Positions 35,162 to 44,351 of a DNA stretch of 64,000 nt are shown in pieces. Source of the stretch: Paralithodes platypus (taxonomy: Eukaryota; Arthropoda; Malacostraca; Decapoda; Lithodidae); contig CM064572.1 of the NCBI GenBank assembly GCA_032716605.1, positions 42,096,897 to 42,160,896 on the forward strand, written 5' to 3'. A program made the position numbers and the translations under genes. The notes under the pieces are model-generated. The model worked only from the letters and a program-made list of their open reading frames with translations. It was not told the origin of the DNA and ran no database searches. Numbering within the stretch: the first letter of the stretch is position 1; each line of letters starts with the position of its first letter.

Positions 35162-35560
35162 CCTCCCCCAAGATTTTACTTGCTCAACCCGGAGCTAAAA
35201 TCTGACAAACACAGAACCCCATCAAGCCCCTCACACCCAGTGACCGCATGGCACTAAAACAAAGCTGAGTTTATCACCAAAACACATCTTATTATTACAA
35301 AAAAAATTCACATTTTATAACTCCTCCCAACAATAGCAAAAAGACACATTATCATGCTCCCAGAGCGAGCTTACAGCAGCTCAGCCGTTTGATAGTTCGT
35401 GGACTACTCAAACTCTATAGGCTATGACAAACTTATACGATTACCTATATCAAAAGAAAGAGTTTTTTTATATGATTTTTATATTTTAATATGTTTTTCC
35501 CCGGCTGCACTATAAGGGCAGCCTATTTTGCTCCACTCAAACCCACACACCTGTGATAGC

Positions 35561-37336
35561 CTACGACTGATCATCCACCCTTGATAAACAATCCGCGATC
35601 ACATTGTCACATCCAGCAATATGACGGATGTCCAGGTTATACTCCTGGAACATCAAAGACCACCTGGTCAGTCTCATATTGCGATTGTGAAATTGATTCA
35701 GGAATCTCAAAGGGTGATGATCAGTGTAGATAACCACGACTGGGCCATAGGCTGGAACATACGCCTCGAAGTGCCTGAGCGACAGCACAATCGCCAGTAA
35801 TTCCTTTTCTATTGTAGAATAGTTCTTTTGTGCAGCATTGAACTTCTTAGAAAAGAAACTTACTGGGTGTTCCACACCTTCATTGTCTGTCTGTAGCAAG
35901 ACGGCACCAGCCCCTACACCACTAGCATCTGTTGCCAGCTGAAAAGGCCTGTTAAAGTCTGGGGCCCTGAGTATCGGGTGAGTACATAGCAAATGTTTCA
36001 CCAAAGTGAAAGCCTTTTCACACTCAGGTGCCCACAAAAACTTTTTGTCTTTAGATAACAAATCTGTGAGAGGTGCCAACACCGTTGAGTAACCTTTTAT
36101 GAAGCGTCTGTAGTAGCCTATCATACCCAAGAATCTCATAATCTGCTTCTTGGTTGTTGGGTGAGGAAATTTATTGATAGCCTGTACCTTGTTCTGAGGA
36201 GGGCACACCTGTCCCCTTCCCACTACAAACCCAAGGTACTGCACAGTGGCTTTTACGAAGTCACACTTTGCCAAATTTACTACCAGACCTGCTTCACTAA
36301 GTTTCCGGAACAAGGTCTCAAGGTGCTCACAATGGCTCTCAAAGTCGTCATCATAAATTATTACATCGTCCAAATATACGGTGCAATTTGGAATGTCCTT
36401 TACAATTTCATTCATCAGGTTCTGAAACGTTGCTGGTGCATTCTTAAGTCCGTAAGGCATAACATTGCACCGGTAGGTACTCCCGTCCACAACAAAACCA
36501 CATACCTCTTTAGCACGCTCGGACAAAGGTACTTGCCAGTAACCTTTTACTAAATCTACTTTAGACAAAAAACGAGCATTACCAATTTTGTCAACACTAT
36601 CATCAACCCGAGGAAGAGGATATGGGTTAGTTGGAGTCAAACCGTTTAACCTACGGAAATCAATACAAAAGCGTACCTTGCCATCTGGCTTAGGCTGCAG
36701 TGTTACGGGGGAAGTCCACTTAACTGTGCCTTTCTCTATCAACCCTCTACCGAGCATATACTCCAACTCATCCCTCAGAGCTGGTAGTTTTATGGGGGGC
36801 ACACGGTACGGGATTGACTTAAAGGGTAGATGGTCCCCCACGTCAACATCATGCATAGCCTGAGTAGTGAGGCCTGGGTGTTCAGCAAATACAGTGGGGT
36901 ATGAACCGAACAACTGACGGATAGCATCAAACTGCGGCTCAGGCAAATGAGCTATAGCCTCGTCAGCCCTTAGGCTCGAGTTCCCCGCCCACTGATCCGC
37001 TGAAACATGTTGATCCCAGCTATCCTCCTCTGAAGCTTGACTGTCCCCCTCTTCTTCTCCACCACGGCCGCAACAAGCCAACACAGGGACAGTGAGAGGC
37101 TCAGAGGGGCGCCTCACATACTCATTAATATGGTTCATGTGACATAACTGGTTCTTTTTCCTCCTGTCTGGAGTGGCAACAAGGTAATCTAAGTCTGAAT
37201 TTTTTTCTACAATTTTATAAGGTCCAATGTACTTCGCAGAGAGGGGGTTACCAACCAAAGGCAACAAAATTAATACCTCTTGTCCTACAGTGAACTTCCG
37301 GAGCCTCACTTTGCGATCATACCTGTCCTTCATCAA
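35561..37336 (-). CDS. Element A integrase C-terminus, reverse transcriptase, RNase H
   Basis: The 591-codon frame continues the upstream polyprotein frame after one TAA. Residues 35-48 form the GPY/F integrase tail (KYIGPYKI). RT spans about 170-370, with VDLVKGYWQVP, MPYGLKNAPATFQ and the catalytic YLDD at 321-324. RNase H spans 460-585, with LATDAS (D470), STIEKELLAI (E510), YTDHHPLRFL (D539) and DNVIADCLSR (D582). All catalytic residues are present and no frame break is seen. RT would copy element RNA to cDNA and RNase H would remove the RNA strand, in cytoplasmic particles. The track-style start at 37336 is TTG right after the stop and is unlikely to be a real initiation site; read-through or reversion of the TAA is needed. 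Confidence 0.9.
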   Translation of the reverse strand: MMKDRYDRKVRLRKFTVGQEVLILLPLVGNPLSAKYIGPYKIVEKNSDLDYLVATPDRRKKNQLCHMNHINEYVRRPSEPLTVPVLACCGRGGEEEGDSQASEEDSWDQHVSADQWAGNSSLRADEAIAHLPEPQFDAIRQLFGSYPTVFAEHPGLTTQAMHDVDVGDHLPFKSIPYRVPPIKLPALRDELEYMLGRGLIEKGTVKWTSPVTLQPKPDGKVRFCIDFRRLNGLTPTNPYPLPRVDDSVDKIGNARFLSKVDLVKGYWQVPLSERAKEVCGFVVDGSTYRCNVMPYGLKNAPATFQNLMNEIVKDIPNCTVYLDDVIIYDDDFESHCEHLETLFRKLSEAGLVVNLAKCDFVKATVQYLGFVVGRGQVCPPQNKVQAINKFPHPTTKKQIMRFLGMIGYYRRFIKGYSTVLAPLTDLLSKDKKFLWAPECEKAFTLVKHLLCTHPILRAPDFNRPFQLATDASGVGAGAVLLQTDNEGVEHPVSFFSKKFNAAQKNYSTIEKELLAIVLSLRHFEAYVPAYGPVVVIYTDHHPLRFLNQFHNRNMRLTRWSLMFQEYNLDIRHIAGCDNVIADCLSRVDDQS

Positions 37337-37339
37337 AGC

Positions 37340-40300
37340 TTATGATTCTGTCAAATTTCTACCTGCCATCTCCAGACTCTTAAGCATGCGCTCATGGCTT
37401 TCAAGCACATACTTTAATAATGGACAAGGCTGCACAGTCCCCTCCCAAATTTCTTTCAGCATGTTAAGGGGGCCCCTGACACGGTGTCCAAAAATCAGCT
37501 CGTTTGGACTAAATCCCAGGCTCTCACCAGGTACCTCCCGAGCAGCAAACAGCACATAAGGCAATCCAAGATCCCAATCCATACCGTTGTCAGCACAATA
37601 ACACCTGAGCATGCTTTTAAGTGTAGCATGCCACCGCTCAAGCACCCCTTGACTCTCAGGGTGATACGCTGACGATACTACTGCTCGTATCCCATGCTGT
37701 TGCATTGTTTGCTTGAACATGTTGGAGGTGAAATTAGATCCCTGATCAGACTGAATCTCCTCCGGGTACCCGTACCTTGAGAAGTACCACAACAAGTTAC
37801 TGACTACCGTCTTAGCCATTCCATTTTTCATAGGGTATGCATCGGGGTATCTAGTGGCAACATCCATTATGGTTAACAAAAATTTATTTCCAGCCTTAGT
37901 GGGAGGGAGTGGACCAACCATGTTAACAATAATTTTACTAAAGGGTGGCCCAATCACAGGAATAGGGTGTAACGGAGCCTTAGGAATAACTTGGTTCGGT
38001 TTCCCGACACGTTGACAAATATCACAGGAGTTTATCCATGACTGCACATGAGACTTCATCCCCAGCCACCAAAACAATTTCCCCAAAGCCGCCACCGTTT
38101 TTCTCACCCCTAGGTGTCCTGCCAGTGGTGTGTCATGCGCCAACCTCAGTAGGCTATCCCTGCACTCCCGTGGTACCACCAACTGGTCCACTACTCCGGA
38201 CCCCTTTTGCCAACTACGTTTAGGGTCTTGAAAACGCCTATAGAGGATGCCTTCTAAATAAAAAAAATCTCCTGGCTGTGCATCGCCGTCCTCGTCGAGC
38301 TCTACAGCTCCATTAGCACACGTTTGGAGCTCAGGGTCCTCTAGTTGCAACCGACGTATATCTGAGGGTGCCAAGCGATCTAACTGCTCCCGGAGCAATG
38401 CATGACCTTCCCCGATACTGGGCTGCTCCCTCTGTCTCTCTCGATGTACATAACGTTGCTGTCGTGGAGACTCGTCATGCCCAGCCTCGTCCCTCTCGAT
38501 GACAGGCCCAGGGGCTACTCCAGAATTAAGTAATGGTGCTAATACTGAATCACCCAGGAGAGCCGCCGAGTCAAAACTCTTAAAACCAACTCCAGCTTTA
38601 GCCTCCTCCTGTTGATCGTTCCTCCGCTGGTCTGAAGACGGAGGACTAGGCTGTGACACTTTAGCTGCCCGAGCTCGGGTGACAACACACGCCATGGGTT
38701 GTGTCTGGCACCGCTCGACCCACTCTTGCTCTTCCCTACTCACGTCGGCCGGCCTCTCGGCAACGACTAAGGGTAGAACCTCAGAAGCGGGCATTGCAAA
38801 GTCGTTGCCGAGAAGAAGGTCGACGCCCTCCACTGGCAGTTTTTCCACAATCCCGACATCCAATTCACGTGCCACACCATCCACCTCCAACTCCAACCGC
38901 ACCAGCGGGTATGACCGAGTTGCATTAATACCCTGCACCACTACCACCCGAGCCGCGTTTATAGGGTAGCCAGCCAAGTTTTTCATCAGAGTCTGGGAAG
39001 CACCTGTATCACGCAAGACCTCTACTCCATGCTTGCGCCCCGCCCACATCACGCAACCCCGCCCTCTATGGTCGCAAAAAACAACCTGAGCAGGGTTCGA
39101 GCCTCCCAGGTGCTTCTGCATTAGCTGTGCCTCAGGCTCTGACGAACTGCCCCAGGCAAACTCAGATGACTTCGGAGACACACCAATGTTGCAGGCCAAA
39201 GACACAGCTGTTGTAGGTGGTTTGCTAGGACAGACTCTTGCAAAGTGCCCCTTTTTATGACAATGATAACACTCCAACTCCCCTTTGGGCTTCCCTTGGT
39301 ACTGGGAAGGGCCCGGCCCCTTCTTAAATGGGACGGTGCTAGTCTTGTGGTCAGTCTTGGTATCATGGCTCTTGTACTTGTTTGCATAAGGTATATCACT
39401 AACTCGGGGGGGTGGGGCGTCACGCCCCTTGTTACCTGCCTCACTACGCTGGGCAGACCCGCACCCACGAATTAGTGATAGCCGGAGGTCAGCCATCTCA
39501 GCTGCCTCCTGTAGAGTTTTTGGGTTCTTTTCTTTAATAGTTAAAGTTATTTCTGCACCAGTACACTTATAAAACTGCTCGAGCAGAAACAGCTCAGTCA
39601 ACTGTTCTGCCGTCTCAGCTTTCTCAGAACGTGTCCAGTTTTTAAGTGCATCTTTTAAGTCCCGGGCATGTTCAAGAAAGGTCGCCTCCCTAGTCTTTGT
39701 AACACCCCGAAACTTCAATCGATATGTTTCCGGTTGCAACTCGTATGCCCGTAGGACAGCTCTCTTCAATTCTGGGTAGTCAATGCAAGACTCTAAAGGC
39801 AGTGCATCATAAGCCTTCAGACCCTTACCCGTAAGTCTTGAGGAGACTAGAGCTGCCCACTTCTCTTCAGGCCAATTATGCTCCCTACACTTCTTCTCAA
39901 AACGATTAAAAAATTCTGTGCCTTCAGTTTCACTAAATACCGGCTCCAATTTGTCTAATTGGGCCAAGGACTGTTCTCTTACTTGGCACTCACGGCCCAT
40001 CCGAGTCCCTGTCGACTCTGCACGAGTCTTATCTAAATCTAATTTAGCACAATATTTCTCCGAGTCGTACCTAAGCTCAGCCTCATGCCTCCTGGTCTCA
40101 TCCTCTTGCCTCCTGGTCTCATCCTCTTGCCTCCTAACCTCAATCTCATGCCTCCTAGTCTCATTCTCCTGCTTCCTAGCCTCAATCTTAGCAAGCTCAA
40201 GTCTAAATACCATATCTGGAGACAGGCAGGAAGAGGGAGCTGCCAATACTGAAGGAGGGGGGGCAAAAACTGGGGAACCACCATGTGCACCACCCGAGGG

Positions 40301-40681
40301 CACTCCAATCTGCCAATTCTCATCCCTCTGTGGGAGAGTGCTAACCTCCGGTAACTGAGTGGACGGCACTGTGGGAGTCGAGTGAGAGGGGATCTGGGGA
40401 GGAACCCCCCCAAACGCCCTCTCCTCCGAAACCCCATGTCGCCCACGAAACACCCAGGAAATCAGCTCCCCCTTGGACATCCCTACTACATTGGAAATGC
40501 CCAAAACCTTGGCTATCAGGTGCAAGCCACAAACATCCACCCCAGTCAGCCTCTCCTCCGTCACGTGGTACCGCTTACTCACAAAAACTCTAGCATCCTC
40601 CTCACTGGTTACTAACGGCATACCTTCAAATGACATCTCTCGCTCATCGTCAGTGCTAATGCACGACATACTGAAGTCCAC
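37340..40681 (-). CDS. Element A Gag-protease-integrase polyprotein
   Basis: A 1113-residue frame. Residues 44-80 are SAP-like (..LHLIAKVLG..MSKGELISWV). Residues 155-225 are a charged helical repeat (RRQEDETRRHE). Residues 245-405 are a capsid whose C-terminal part is SCAN-like (ELQPETYRLKF, LTELFLLEQFY, AAEMADLRL). A CCHC knuckle CYHCHKKGHFARVC is at 471-484. Retropepsin DTGASQ is at 558 with LLLGNDFA at 622. The integrase zinc domain has H849, H856, C886 and C889. The core reads N920, D979, E1015 (35 residues between the last two), so the first DDE Asp is Asn. SPNELIFGHRVRGP follows. The ATG at 40681 lies about 180 bp inside the primer site. The frame ends at TAA 37340-37342, where element C has a Lys codon in the aligned position. 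Confidence 0.9.
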   Translation of the reverse strand: MDFSMSCISTDDEREMSFEGMPLVTSEEDARVFVSKRYHVTEERLTGVDVCGLHLIAKVLGISNVVGMSKGELISWVFRGRHGVSEERAFGGVPPQIPSHSTPTVPSTQLPEVSTLPQRDENWQIGVPSGGAHGGSPVFAPPPSVLAAPSSCLSPDMVFRLELAKIEARKQENETRRHEIEVRRQEDETRRQEDETRRHEAELRYDSEKYCAKLDLDKTRAESTGTRMGRECQVREQSLAQLDKLEPVFSETEGTEFFNRFEKKCREHNWPEEKWAALVSSRLTGKGLKAYDALPLESCIDYPELKRAVLRAYELQPETYRLKFRGVTKTREATFLEHARDLKDALKNWTRSEKAETAEQLTELFLLEQFYKCTGAEITLTIKEKNPKTLQEAAEMADLRLSLIRGCGSAQRSEAGNKGRDAPPPRVSDIPYANKYKSHDTKTDHKTSTVPFKKGPGPSQYQGKPKGELECYHCHKKGHFARVCPSKPPTTAVSLACNIGVSPKSSEFAWGSSSEPEAQLMQKHLGGSNPAQVVFCDHRGRGCVMWAGRKHGVEVLRDTGASQTLMKNLAGYPINAARVVVVQGINATRSYPLVRLELEVDGVARELDVGIVEKLPVEGVDLLLGNDFAMPASEVLPLVVAERPADVSREEQEWVERCQTQPMACVVTRARAAKVSQPSPPSSDQRRNDQQEEAKAGVGFKSFDSAALLGDSVLAPLLNSGVAPGPVIERDEAGHDESPRQQRYVHRERQREQPSIGEGHALLREQLDRLAPSDIRRLQLEDPELQTCANGAVELDEDGDAQPGDFFYLEGILYRRFQDPKRSWQKGSGVVDQLVVPRECRDSLLRLAHDTPLAGHLGVRKTVAALGKLFWWLGMKSHVQSWINSCDICQRVGKPNQVIPKAPLHPIPVIGPPFSKIIVNMVGPLPPTKAGNKFLLTIMDVATRYPDAYPMKNGMAKTVVSNLLWYFSRYGYPEEIQSDQGSNFTSNMFKQTMQQHGIRAVVSSAYHPESQGVLERWHATLKSMLRCYCADNGMDWDLGLPYVLFAAREVPGESLGFSPNELIFGHRVRGPLNMLKEIWEGTVQPCPLLKYVLESHERMLKSLEMAGRNLTES

Positions 40682-40862
40682 AAAAAAATTCTCGAGACAA
40701 AAGTGTTAAACTTCCTATGCAAGCACTAATTACTAAATTAACTGGAGTCTCTTAAATGCTTTACTAATTGCCATACAAAAAAAATATTCTTCAATATGCA
40801 CGCTAAAATACAAACAAACAAATGTTGTACAACTCTGCAAAAATTTATACTGTTCACAAAAT

Positions 40863-40879
40863 CCTAAGCAAGGTCGCCA
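40863..40879 (-). other. Element A primer-binding site
   Basis: Two bases downstream of the 5' LTR: TGGCGACCTTGCTTAGG on the minus strand. It shares TGGCGACC with elements B and C; the tRNA is not identified. Confidence 0.7.
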
Positions 40880-40881
40880 TT

Positions 40882-42738
40882 TGTTACGAACCGGCACTCG
40901 GGTACACAAGGGCTCTCAATCAGGACTCGAATACGGCTCGCTGCCACAACGGAAACACACGATCCCAACCCCTGAGTACTGCCAGCCGAACAAAAAACAC
41001 CAATACCCTCCAGAGTTCAATCTGCTATAACGGGGTATACAAGAACTCGGTACTAGTGTTCAACAACAGACTAATAAAGAGACAGGAATTCTCTAGTCTG
41101 GTCAACAATCAAACAAAGAAGTAAGAAACAACAACACCAAAGAATAGTGTTGGCCGAAGCCGAAGTAATCCACCCTTGACTAAGAACTTAAGAAGTCCTC
41201 CACCCTCTACTTCGGATCGGCACTATTACGTTACGTTAATTAATAGTCCTTAAGCATCGAGCAAGGAATCTTCTGAAAAAAGTTAGATGCTTCTCGGATG
41301 CTCGTAAGAAGTACGTATCGGATTTTGAACAGTAATTCAATAAGCAAAAACACTGGCAATTAAATACTATTAAAGGTTTAAATTGGCATAAGAATAATTA
41401 AAAGAATATGCAATAGTAAATGGCAAACATTAAAAAGAAGTACTCCGCAAATGCAACGGCAATAGCCTACTCGGATTGTGCTCGTGGGCCACTAATCACT
41501 AAAGTAGCCAAGCGTGCAACACATGAAATCAATAGCGCACAAACAATATCATACATAAGGAAAGCTTCAATACTATTCTGTATCTACTAATCGAGTAAAG
41601 TCTAGCTGGGGTACTGTGGGCAAAAGGTAGCAGTGACTGAGCAAAAACGGCTCGTAGCCTAGCGAAGTCCTCACAACTGTTTAAAGTATTACGTTAAAAC
41701 TAACAAGTGCACTTTGAGAAATCCAGATCCCTTGTATCTGGTTTTCTCCCGGCTCCTTGACAAAGTAAAAACAAACTGTTAATAAAATACAGGGTGGTTA
41801 GGCTCTTGCCCTCACGCACTGTAAATTATTAACTCAACACAGTCAGCCGCGAAGACAACCTAGGCTTCACTGAACCGAAACGAGTATGCAGGTTTATCGC
41901 TTAACCACTGCATCAAACAACAACTCGTAACACAGAAAAGCCTTAGTACCCCAGTCTAGCATTACCTAGACTAGCAGAAAACAGGAATAATAATAATAAC
42001 ACAGGGAAATGCATATACAAGTGCAACAAACATAAATCAATCCTATTCTAAGTTAACCCTTCCAAAATAGGCTATCTAATAGGCAAGTATCTCGTGAGAA
42101 CTCAAGCGATAATACGTTGGCTGACTAGCTCTGCACCAACGGGACCATGGAAGTTAAACAGGCAGGGAAAAGAGGAGATAAGAATGTAAGGTAGTAGAGA
42201 AAGTTCACATCAGTCAGAAGAATATATATAGTTAGCAAGGGAAATGAGAAGTCGCTCTGCCTAATGAGTTCTGATGAAAAAATGGCTAGACTTCCCTTTT
42301 ATACCCGGCCCTCTAGTGAGCCCAACGTGAACTACTAAGGACCGCCCACTGACAACCATTACGTAATTTCTCTCTCTCCTCTGGGATAGACAAAGGCTCC
42401 CCTAGCACTGAGGGGAGGGGGGAGGGGGGAGTGCTAGTGAGTTAGGCCCACCTCCCGCCTGGCGCACCCACTGACCCCCAACTGTTGGCTGTTTCTCTTC
42501 CCATCATTACAAATAAGTTTTACACACAATACTTATAACTAATGATATAAAATAGAACTCGTTGACTCAGATGAAAACAAAATACATATTCATAATACTT
42601 ATAGTACAACGGCTCACATGAACTAAGTTAGGAAACTCTACATATACTACAGCCAAAGTTCCTGCCCTGACGATCCTAGCGAGAGTGGGGCATGACTAGG
42701 CGTTCTGTACAGCATGCTCACACTGGACATGCGTCACA
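40882..42738 (-). repeat. Element A 5' LTR
   Basis: Partner of 33305-35161 at equal length. The visible differences are a dozen or so substitutions and 2-3 nt indels. It would hold the promoter on the minus strand. Confidence 0.95.
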
Positions 42739-42742
42739 GACG

Positions 42743-43000
42743 GCTGCTCTATAGGGGCAAGCCTGGTTTTTCTCTACTCTCAAACACACACTGACTGAAC
42801 GGCGAGGGTGCTCCTTGAAGCGTACCCTCCCGTGACAAACAATCAGCCACAACATTATCAGCGCCCTTAACATGCCACACATCCAACTTGTGTTCCGGCA
42901 GCAAAACAACACCTGGCACTGATAAACTGCCCAGTTCATCACAAGACTGGCACTTCTCTTCGCTCTTTCCAGCAACGGAACCTGCCAAAAACCTTTCACT
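42743..43000 (-). pseudogene. Element B RT/RNase H remnant across a deletion junction
   Basis: RT motif KGFWQVPLLERAK runs into VYQCQV and then, out of frame, directly into the RNase H C-terminal end (LDVWHVKGADNVVADCLSRE). The RT catalytic core and most of RNase H are missing. The identical junction is found in element D at 50165-50390. Confidence 0.85.
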
Positions 43001-44351
43001 AGTTCATGATAAGCAATGCAGCCCCGATGCGGTCTATGGGATCGTCAACTCTAGGTAAGGTATAGGCGTCTGTCAGGGATAATGCACACACACTCTTGCA
43101 ATCAACACACACACTGATTTTGCCACTTAACACAGGTTGCAAAGTTACAGGCAACGACCACTCACGATATCCCCTATCCCTCAGACCCTTCGTCAACATG
43201 TAGTCCAGCTCTGCTTTCTCAACAGGCTGTCGAGCAGGATTTATACGGTAGGGAGCCAACTTCAGCCTTGCACTGTCTTCAGCCTCCATGTCGGATTCTA
43301 CCCCGTACATAAGGCCTGGAGAATGAACAAACATGCGGATGTACTGCCACATCCTAGTAAACAACTTCTCTTGACATTTAGGAACAAGAGATTGCAACTT
43401 ATCTCGACGAACAACATGCTCATTGCCCTCCCACAACCCAGCCGAAACCACAGATTCTACACTATAGCCTCCCTCCTTCTCCACCTTTGTCTCTAGAACA
43501 GCCAGGTCAAGAGAGGGACAATCTGTACCACCTGTGCAGTCACTCTCATAGTTCATAATTGCTAAGGCCTCCCCGCCGATACTGTACATGCGCACCCCCG
43601 CATTCCTTGCGACTACATCTGCCTGCGCAGCATCACCGCCTTCAGCAACATGGCCAGATACAGTCGGTCTATGGTAGGGCTGTTGCATAATACTAGAGCA
43701 GCATTGGGAGGCTATGCGATGACCGGGCACATCCACTCCACAGCCAACCTCACCAATCTGCTCAATGTCCTGATTCTGACCACTACCCTTAGCAGCCATG
43801 GGTCGACGCTGACCTGACAACCATGCCAAAGCCTCGTCGCCCACCATGAACCACTGAAACAACGAGGCCAACGGTATACTCACACTCAAGTGACCTGTCA
43901 GCGGAACCTCGTGCACCGCCAGAGTTGTGAGGCCTGGGTGCTCGGCACAAACAGTGGGGTATGAACCGAGCGGGTGCTGGAGCGCTGCACACTGCTGCTC
44001 AGGCAGGTGCTCTAGCGCTTCCACAGCCACATGGCTCGTGTCCCCTGCCCACTGCTCCACCGAGACATGACAATCCCAACTCTCCTCCACCTGTGCCCCA
44101 CTGCCCCCCTCTCCTTCTCCACCTTGGCCGCTGCAGACCAACACAGGGACAGTAGGCTGCTCAGGTGGTTGCCTCACAAACTCTAACAGGTTCACATGAC
44201 ATGTTTTAGCGTCCTCGAGTTCAACTTGCTGTCTCGGAGTTTTCTCACGCCCTACCTCCTCATCAAGTGTGACAGGTTCTGGGGCCACTCCGGACCTAAA
44301 CGTTGGTGCTAATACTGAGTCGCCAAGAAGAGCCGCTGGATCAAAACTCAC
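42999..44351 (-). pseudogene. Element B mosaic frame: A-like linker, D-like integrase tail, RT N-terminus
   Basis: The first ~165 residues match the A polyprotein: FDPAALLGDSVLAP, then the pre-RT linker SYPTVCAEHPGLT, skipping A's integrase. The frame then switches to a D-like segment: PLTGHLSV (integrase zinc-domain remnant), VGDEALAWLSGQRRPMAAK (GPY/F-like tail), SIMQQPYHRP, a long acidic linker, and an RT start (APYRINPARQPVEKAELDYM, LPRVDDPIDRIG). The frame is open for 450 codons but lacks the integrase core. The switch suggests template switching between families. Confidence 0.8.

Larger units (their letters stand above)
33305..42738 (-). mobile_element. LTR retrotransposon A (Gmr1-like Gypsy), nearly intact
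   Basis: A complete 9434 bp element on the minus strand: 5' LTR 40882-42738, primer-binding site, ORF gag-protease-integrase, one in-frame TAA, RT-RNase H, purine tract, 3' LTR 33305-35161. Both LTRs are 1857 bp and differ at only a small number of positions by eye. GACG flanks both sides (33301-33304 and 42739-42742). Integrase lies before RT, unlike canonical Gypsy. It is inserted in element B, so it is the younger of the two. No envelope-like frame exists. Confidence 0.95.

Noticed and set aside
35162..35560. Envelope-like gene at the 3' end of element A
   Set aside because: Only ~400 bp of non-coding sequence lies between RNase H and the LTR, with no signal peptide or membrane segment.
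36161..36863. Plus-strand open frames opposite element A RT
   Set aside because: They are antisense shadows of a strongly conserved RT frame and show no domain of their own.
33305..42738. Classification of element A as Ty1/copia because integrase precedes RT
   Set aside because: RT, RNase H and integrase motifs (YLDD context, GPY/F tail, NELIFGHRVRGP, CCHC plus SCAN-like capsid) are Ty3/Gypsy-type; the order alone is not decisive.
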